This document shows, piece after piece, positions 57,323 to 64,000 of a stretch of DNA of 64,000 bases. Made by a program: the position numbers and the translations under genes. Under the pieces are notes generated by a model, which saw only the letters and a program-made list of their open reading frames with translations, was not told the origin of the DNA and searched no databases. Source of the DNA: Schistocerca nitens (Eukaryota > Arthropoda > Insecta > Orthoptera > Acrididae); the NCBI RefSeq assembly GCF_023898315.1, contig NC_064622.1, positions 168,288,178 to 168,352,177 of the forward strand, written 5' to 3'. Every line of letters begins with the position of its first letter. The stretch's first letter is position 1.

Positions 57323-58285
57323 GTGAGCAAGATGTATGAGACAGGTGAAATATCCTCAGACTTCAAGAAGAATATAATAATTCCAATCCCAAGGAAAGCA
57401 GGTGCTCACAGATGTCAAAATTACCAAACTATCAGTTTAATAAGTCACAGCTGCAAAATACTAACGAGAATTCTTTACAAACGAATGGAAAAACTGGTAG
57501 AAGTGGACCTTGGGGAAGATCAGTTTGGATTCCGCAGAAATGTTGGAACACGTGAGGCAATACTGAGCCTACGACTTATCTTAGAAGAAAGATTAAGGAA
57601 AGGCAAACCTATGTATCTAGCATTTGTAGACTTAGAGAAATCTTTTGACAATGTTGACTGGAATACTCTCTTTCAAATTCTGAAGGTGGCAGGCGTAAAA
57701 TACAGGGAGCGAAAGGCTATTTACAATTTGTACAGAAACCAGATGGCAGTTATAAGAGTCGAGGGACATGAAAGGGAAGCAGTAGTTGGGAAGGGAGTGA
57801 GACAGGGTTGTAGCCTCTCCCCAATGTTATTCAATCTCTATATTGAGCAAGCAGTGAAGGAAACAAAAGAAAAATTCGGGGTAGGTATTAAAATCCATGG
57901 AGAAGAAATAAAAACTTTGAGGTTCGCCAATGACAATGTAATTCTGTCAGAGACAGCAAAGGACTTGGAAGAGCAGTTGAACGTAATGGACAGTGTCTTG
58001 AAGGTTGTATATAAGATGAACATCAACAAAAGCAAAACGAGGATAATGGAATGTAGTCGAATTAAGTCGGGTGATGCTGAGGTTATTAGATTAGGAAATG
58101 AGACACTTAAACTAGAAAAGGAGTTTTGCTATTTGGGGAGCAAAATAACTGATGATGGTCGAAGTAGAGAGGATATAAAATGTAGACTGGCAATGGCAAG
58201 GAAAGCATTTCTGAAGAAGAGAAATTTGTTAATATCGAGTATAGATTTAAGTGTCAAGAAGTTGTTTCTGGAAGTATTTGTATGA
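57323..58285 (+). pseudogene. RTE LINE copy 2, reverse transcriptase
   Basis: RT from IIIPIPRKAGAHRCQNYQTI through EDQFGFRRNVGTREAIL, AFVDLEKSFDNVDWNTL and VRQGCSLSPMLFNLYIEQAV to LRFANDNVILSET. The active site reads FAND instead of FADD, exactly as in copy 1, and the frame ends at the same TGA after LFLEVFV. These shared defects must predate the two insertions. Confidence 0.88.
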
Positions 58286-58294
58286 AGTGTAGCC

Positions 58295-58852
58295 ATGTAT
58301 GGAAGTGAAACATGGACGATAAATAGTTTGGACAAGAAGAGAATAGAAGCTTTCAAAATGTGGTGCTACAGAAGAATGCTGAAGATTAGATGGGTAGATC
58401 ACATAACTAATGAGGAAGTATTGAATAGGATTGTGGAGAAGAGAAGTTTGTGGCACAACTTGACTAGAAGAAGGGATCGGTTGATAAATAGTTTGGACAA
58501 GAAGAGAATAGAAGCTTTCAAAATGTGGTGCTACAGAAGAATGCTGAAGATTAGATGGGTAGATCACATAACTAATGAGGAAGTATTGAATAGGATTGGG
58601 GAGAAGAGAAGTTTGTGGCACAACTTGACTAGAAGAAGGGATCGGTTGGTAGGACATGTTTTGAGGCATCAAGGGATCACCAGTTTAGTATTGGAGGGCA
58701 GCGTGGAGGGTAAAAGTCATAGAGGGAGACCAAGAGATGAATACACTAAGCAGATTCAAAAGGATGTAGGTTGCAGTAGGTACTGGGAGATGAAGAAGCT
58801 TGCACAGGATAGAGTAGCGTGGAGAGCTACATCAAACCAGTCTCAGGACTGA
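58295..58852 (+). pseudogene. RTE LINE copy 2, C-terminal part with in-frame duplication
   Basis: Continues in the same frame after the TGA: MYGSETWTINSLDKKRIEAF onward. A unit of 165 bp (58319-58483 and 58484-58648) is repeated exactly in frame, giving two successive 55-residue copies of INSLDKKRIEAF ... LTRRRDRL. They differ at IVEKRS versus IGEKRS. The end GRPRDEYTKQIQKDVGCSRY ... ASNQSQD-type (ATSNQSQD) is as in copy 1. Confidence 0.85.
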
Positions 58853-59389
58853 AGGCCGCAACAACAACAACACATGTTAGTGAACATATTATGTATCAGT
58901 AACAATGTTACTGGATAGACGACATGCATTTGTATTGGCTAAAAGTTGTGAGATGAAAGTTTAATAAGAAGAATGAATACTGGACACACAACATTTGATA
59001 GTAGGAGCCATTTCAAACAATAAATACTACCCTCATATTAAAAAAATAGTGCATTTATACAAGGTGATTCAAGAGCAATGTCACATAATTTGTGAGGTGA
59101 TTCCACATGTGAAAATAAATCAAAAAATTCGTATGAACACATCTCTGATTGCAGACTACACACAGCTATGAATCAATTTGAAGATAGGTGTGAATGTTAT
59201 GTTCCAAATTGCTGTGTAGGTGCTGTGGTGGACAGAATAATGGTGGGCAAGATGACTGATCCACCCTATAAGAGGTGTGGTGGGGGGTTCTCCAGCAGAT
59301 GGCAGTACTGTGACATCTGCAAGCATACCTAGTGCACATTCATGTGTTGGATCAGTAGGCAGTCATGGGGCTGTGTGCATGCTGTGCTT

Positions 59390-61010
59390 GAGTGTCATTT
59401 AATTGAGCAAGTCCTTTGTGTCCATGAATGTTTTGAAGGGGGCTGTTTTCCAAAGGAACTGAAATATGCTGAAGTTAAACCACTCTCCAAGAAGGGATCT
59501 AGACAGATCATGGAAATTATCGTCCTATCTCAATTCTCCCAGTCATATCTAAAATATATGAAAAACTTGCTGTTGCCTAAATCCAAAACTTCATTGCAAA
59601 ATATTCTGTTATCCTAAACAATCAATTTGTTTTTCAGCAGGAGACAAACACCATAGATGCAATGAACAGATCCATTGAGAAAATAAGTACATTATTAGAG
59701 AAGAGAAATAAGGTGGCAAGAATTTTCTGCCACTTCACAAAGGTGTTTGAGTCTGTAAACCATGCATTGCTTATTTACAAACTTGAAAAATATGGCATTA
59801 GCAACAGTGGCATACAATAGCTAAACTCCTACTTATCAAACAGAAAGCAAAGAGTTAGAATCTCCTTAAATGGTGCATATTATTTTTCTGCCTGGAAAAA
59901 AAAATTAAAAAAATTTAAAAAAATAAATAAAATATGTCTCAGAGTGTTCCACAAGGTTCTATATTAGGCCCAGTCCTGTCTCTCTTCTATGTTAATGTCT
60001 TACCATTAGATATCAGCTCCCTATCAGTTCTGTTCGCAGATGATACTTCTGTCTTAGTTGAAAATCAGGATTCGGAAAAAAATTCCCAAATCTGTGATCA
60101 GTACCCTCAGTACCTTAGAAACTTAGTTTCAGCTAAATGGGTTGAATCTAAACATATCTAAGACTCACATGATGCAGTTCAAAACCAGACAGTCAAAATG
60201 TGAGCAGATTAAGATGGTCCATAACAATCAAGATATAGAAAAAGTGGACTCAGTCAAATTCTTTGGTTTAAATGTAGATAAAAAATTTGAGCTGGCAGGC
60301 ACACATTGAATAACTAGCAAACAAACTGAACAGCTTTGCATTTACAATGTGAATATTATCAGCTGCAACTGACATGGACACACAAAACGTAACATATACA
60401 AGCTACTTTGAATCCATTATTAGGAATGATATTGTTTTTTAGGGTAACTTGACAAAGGTAGTGCTGATACTAAAAATACAGAAAAAAATCATTCAAAATA
60501 TGTGCACTGCAAATCATAAAGCACCATGTCGTCCATTATTTCTAAAACTTAAAACATTAACTCTGCCAACCCTATACATATATGAGATTATTATATTTTT
60601 GTACACCAGGAATGAATACTTTGAGGGAAACCATTTTGTCCATTCACATGGTACTAGAAACAAAGAAAATTTTAAGCTCCCCATCCACTGCCTCAGAAAA
60701 TTTGTAATAAATTAAAAGGAAACAAGAATTTAGGTCCACTTAAAAGAAAACTATAAGAGGCACTGACACTGAAATGTTATTACTCATGGATGAATTCATG
60801 CAGGACAAACTGGAAATCTGAGCTGCATACAATGTGTTACATATTCCAAGAAATATCCTTATAGCATTATTATTTATTTTAGTGCTATTATTTACTAGTG
60901 TAAAAATCTTTGTAACTGTATTATAAATTTTTGACCTGTCTCCTGAAAGCAAACCAAATGGATTGCGAATGTATGTCATGAGACAAATAAAATGCAATTC
61001 ACAATTCATA
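59390..61010 (+). pseudogene. LINE reverse transcriptase fragment inside the DNA transposon
   Basis: Conceptual translation: CFEGGCFPKELKYAEVKPLS, KKGSRQ, a motif A remnant (ATSQRCLSL/FTKVFESVNHALLIYKL debris), SQSVPQGSILGPVLSLFYVN (motif B) and LSVLFADDTSVLVENQDSEK (FADD present). The tail block is CTANHKAPCRPLFLKLKTLT with YEIIIFLYTRNEYFEGNHFV. Many stops and frameshifts. 5'-truncated; tail near 61000. CR1/jockey-type group. Confidence 0.75.
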
Positions 61011-61019
61011 ATACCAGTG

Positions 61020-62190
61020 TACTGCATACATTCATCTATGCAGAATATGGAGACAAGTTGTTTGTGCACAGATACTGTAATGACAGTGCCCCTGCAGCTC
61101 TGACAAAATACCAGAGACATTTTCCTGATTGATGAACTACCTGTGCCAGGGTATTTCCCAGGGGTTTTAAAACATTACATGCATCTGGAACACTACCAGT
61201 GTACATGTAACATCAGAATGTGAGGAAAGAAAAGAAATGTGAGGAAAGAGAAGAAATTATTGCAATGGTACAGTGGAGTCCTACCATCAGTGCACGGCGC
61301 ATTAGCCATCTGCTTGATATTCCACAAATGCAAGTGTGGCATGCATTACATTTTGAGGGCTTGTACCAACCCCATGTGCAGCCCATGCAACATCTGTGTC
61401 CAGGCGATTTAGTAAGCAGACAACAACTTTGTGAGTGGCTGGTTGCACACAGAGATGTCATTCAAAACATGTTTTTAAAGTTGAGGCTACATTTATGTTC
61501 AATGGTATCATGAACACCCACACTTCTCATATAGAATTCTCATACATGGGTGATGGAGAACTCTCATGACACTAGGGGAAACAAGATTCCAAGTTAGGTT
61601 CACTACCATAATGACCGGGAGAGCGGTCTGCTGACCACATGCCTCTCCTATCCGCATCCTCAATGAGAATGACACGGCGGTCGGATGGTCCCGATGGGCC
61701 ACTTGTGGCCTGAAGACGGAGTGCTTTAAGTTAGGTTCACAGTGAATGTGTGATATGGTAATGATTGATGATCTGGTGATAGGGCCTGAGTTCCTACCAA
61801 ATCGCATGACAGCCACAGCATATGCACATTCCCTGATAGAAGACATACTTGCACCTATTGAAGATGTGAAATTGGAGCAACAATGGCAAGTATACCTGCA
61901 ACATGATGGATCACTAATTCACTGTACCACACAAGTATCCCAGTATCTTAGCAACTCATTTTCTCAACAGGTGGATTGGCCATGGCAGACCCATTAACTG
62001 GCCTGCCAGATCACCTGACTTACCTCATTAACTTTTATTTATGGGGCTGGTTAAAGGAGAATGTGTATGTTACAAAGGTGAATATATGTGAAAAACTCAT
62101 TGGTCGCATCACCTACACTGTTGCATGCATTAAGGTCTGCTGAGGTGATGTTCAGCCTGCAACAAAACACACCCTCCAACACTTTGACAA
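61020..62190 (+). pseudogene. Tc1/mariner-type transposase, decayed
   Basis: Pieces in order: EYGDKLFVHRYCNDSAPAAL (N-terminal helix-turn-helix start), MVQWSPTISARRISHLLDIP and HALHFEGLYQPHVQPMQHL, CPGDLVSRQQLCEWLVAHRD, VRFTVNVCDMVMIDDLVIGP, NRMTATAYAHSLIEDILAPI, QWQVYLQHDGSLIHCTTQV (the QHDGAPAH catalytic-Asp block, altered) and FIYGAG (the FFLWG block). Comparison is with the insect family reading VQALRPADF..R..FC.W and WFQHDGAPAH. Several frameshifts and stops; inactive. Confidence 0.75.
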
Positions 62191-62448
62191 GTCCATTGAA
62201 GTGAGTGGGGGACCTCTTGTAGGATGGACGAGTCATCTGTCTCACCATTTATTCCAACCACTACAGTGCTTACACAGCATTTCAATCTGTAATATTCACA
62301 CTTGTCTTCATAATTATTCATAGATGTGTGTAGCCTTCAACACATTCCAATTCTGTAATGATCAAAATTTGGACACGTGTTCACAGGACTTTTTCAGTTT
62401 ATTTTCCCATGCAGAATCATCTCACAAATTGTGTGACATTCCTCCTCA

Positions 62449-62800
62449 ACCACCCAAATATAAAAATGGGCATGAGAGCATATTACCACTCTATCTCTTC
62501 CACCTTAATCACTTTTTTTGTATGTTTGAACACAGTCTTGGAAAAACATTTGGTCTTTTATGGTACTGTAGTACACTTCACATCTTATGCACCTCCCTGT
62601 GATGTGCATATCCTTGTCTCTTTCACCAATGTGGTACTACAGGTCCTGCCTCATGTTGCTGTGATCTTGGTCACACATGTACATTTTGTAAAGCAACACT
62701 TGCATTCACAGCTTTCACTACACTAGATGCATTCCCTAGTAATTTGTTACTCACATTGGTGCTCCTATGTTGATGATGCGAAGAGTGGGAGGAATTTTAT
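62449..62800. other. Non-coding stretch
   Basis: No family recognised between the transposon end and the antisense LINE end. Confidence 0.35.
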
Positions 62801-63820
62801 AACTGCCATACCCTGGTAAACTTATACTTTTTGTGCTGGGAAATGGTATTAGCAGCATTGTTTATTATTATCCATCATTCATTATTTACTATGAGTTCTT
62901 AGAGTGGTTGATTAGACTCTGTCTGTTCCCTGATTTCATTATAGGCATCACAGTTACAGATAATGTGGTCAGTTGTTCCCGTATGACCACAATGACAGAC
63001 ATCATTGTCTTTCCTGCTAAACCGGTAGAGGTAAATTGTATATGGACTATATCCAATTAGATAATGTACCATCTCATAACTGTTCAGAAGTCCAGCTTTG
63101 GTTATTACCCTTTAGTCTAAGATCTGCACATCTTACTGCAAAGTCTAATGAGTAGATTCTGAGGAACACCAAAAAAGTTCAGTTGGCATTGTGCCAAAGG
63201 ATATAGGATTTCTATGTAATGAAAGTTGACCTTCAAGAAGCATGTATGTGATTTTCTGTGGGGCTATGGTTAATTTGTTGTTTATGCACCATCACTGCAT
63301 CCAGGAGAGGACCCCAGTCACCATTTCCTTCAGATCAGCTCTTGAGTTGCCTGATACCACAGCGAAGACACCAGCAGCATATGCCACCACTCCAACGGTT
63401 TGGTGATCTACTTCCAATTGGCATAATTGAGATTTTATTGCAAAATGTCTAAATACTGGTTTGCAAATTGACTCCTGTAGGCACCTTTTTGGTAGTTCTT
63501 TTTATTACCTTTTGTCTGCTGCCTGACCATTCCACAGTTCTATCCCAACAGTAATCTATAAAGCTGTAGTATAGATACTGAGGGACCTGCAGTTTACAGC
63601 ATCAGGCAAACAATGCGAGCCTTCATAAATTATCAAATGCTCCCATGATGTCAGTTAATATCGCCATTATGCATCTTTTGTTACATGTGTCTACTGTTTG
63701 GATGGCCTGGTTACATGCATTTCAGTGCATTTTGTAAAAGCTCCTTCTGTGTGACTTGCGTTTGGATGGGGATAGAAAAATTGTTGACTGCATAGTGAGA
63801 GAAAAATAATTTAATAATTT
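62800..63820 (-). pseudogene. LINE 3' part (RT connection and Cys/His knuckle), antisense
   Basis: On the - strand: NRWSGGICCWCLRCGIRQLK, then LSLHRNPISFGTMPTELFWC, GLLNSYEMVHYLIGYSPYTI and DVCHCGHTGTTDHIICNCDA. The last (C-x-C-x9-H-x3-C) is the terminal knuckle of jockey/I/R1-group LINE proteins. The frame stops at NQPL soon after. Upstream sequence toward 63.8 kb is more decayed. Same knuckle type as LINE J (18.6 kb) but a different family. Confidence 0.6.
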
Positions 63821-64000
63821 TGAAAATCAGATATGCCCACAATCTGAGAATGATTCTCAATGAAATTGTTAGTCTCAGCACATAAAAGAGATTTATATTA
63901 CAGAGAGAGGTACCAAAGGATTATTTTCTAGTGCCATACTTCATGATTATGGTTAATTTTATGATCTATAAAATATAATACCTGTCTCATTTTAGATTGG
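63821..64000. other. Nothing recognised
   Basis: AT-rich sequence at the window edge; may continue the antisense LINE. Confidence 0.3.

Larger units (their letters stand above)
57246..58872 (+). mobile_element. RTE-type LINE, copy 2 (5'-truncated)
   Basis: Starts inside the RT at AGTAGACAACATTCCATTAG and ends at (ACA)n after AACCAGTCTCAGGACTGAAG. Very similar to copy 1 (roughly 97-98% by eye over the shared 1.2 kb of RT). Unlike copy 1 it carries a 165-bp tandem duplication near its end. Confidence 0.9.
59064..62448 (+). mobile_element. Tc1/mariner-type DNA transposon with long inverted repeats, interrupted by a LINE
   Basis: Inverted repeats of roughly 230-250 bp, at 59064-59292 and 62195-62448, about 75% alike by eye (AATGTCACATAATTTGTGAG versus AATGTCACACAATTTGTGAG). 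Between them lies a decayed transposase on the + strand whose start is separated from its end by a LINE RT fragment (59390-61010). The family, seen in many insects, carries an IS630/Tc1/mariner-superfamily transposase. Confidence 0.7.

Noticed and set aside
1-64000. CRISPR array, operon or bacterial gene cluster
   Set aside because: No regularly spaced short repeats, no ribosome-binding-site spacing; content is eukaryotic retroelements throughout.

Overview
This window looks like repeat-rich intergenic or intronic DNA of a large-genome insect. An orthopteran of the locust/grasshopper kind fits best. That guess rests on remembered family resemblances: the paired tRNA-like SINE, the RTE-type LINE ending in (ACA)n, and the LTR of the 26.1-26.5 kb insertion. 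I found no host protein gene, rRNA, functional tRNA or CRISPR array. Almost every open frame belongs to a transposable element, most of them decayed.

The main result is a deep nest of insertions. The outermost layer is an old Ty3/gypsy fossil (G0, + strand). Its gag-like part is at about 0.5-1.29 kb, its protease-like part at 9.58-10.49 kb and its RT-to-integrase part at 51.4-53.9 kb. Two LTR elements interrupt it: E1 (1289-9576, near-identical 1.8 kb LTRs, 4-bp duplication AGGT) and R (10488-51396, - strand). R is itself full of insertions. Its left LTR is split by a third LTR element, E2 (10640-24507, duplication AACT), and by a 5'-truncated LINE (24.69-28.16 kb) that carries a solo LTR. 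The left LTR of E2 is split by a LINE (J, 11434-18948), and J is split by an antisense CR1-like LINE (14101-18568). That makes five levels: G0, R, E2, J, CR1-like. The right LTR of R (49250-51396) lacks E2 and the 24.7 kb LINE, so it shows what the empty site looked like.

The body of R (28.7-49.2 kb) also holds a dispersed repeat (30.0-30.2 kb), a gypsy element E3 (31107-35932, - strand, duplication GATTTA), a decayed transposon-type gene of a family I recognise but cannot name (36.66-37.69 kb), an RTE-type LINE (38.6-41.5 kb), a decayed hAT-like transposase (42.2-44.1 kb), a 60-bp perfect-type hairpin (44505-44564) and an inverted pair of tRNA-derived SINE units (45576-46172). R's own gag-like, acidic-linker and early pol parts lie on the - strand between about 44.6 and 48.8 kb.

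Right of G0 (54-64 kb) are LINE RT fragments, a gypsy RNase H fossil interrupted by an RTE 3' end, a second RTE copy (57.25-58.87 kb), a decayed Tc1/mariner-type element with long inverted repeats that is itself interrupted by a LINE (59.06-62.45 kb), and another antisense LINE end (62.8-63.8 kb).

The items most worth following up are: the nested stack with its internal empty-site control; the SGNH-hydrolase ORF1 and tandem 5' monomers of the CR1-like LINE; two RTE copies that share the same damaged catalytic motif and stop; the RGG-box Gag and acidic linker of the E1/E2/R lineage; and the palindromic SINE pair.
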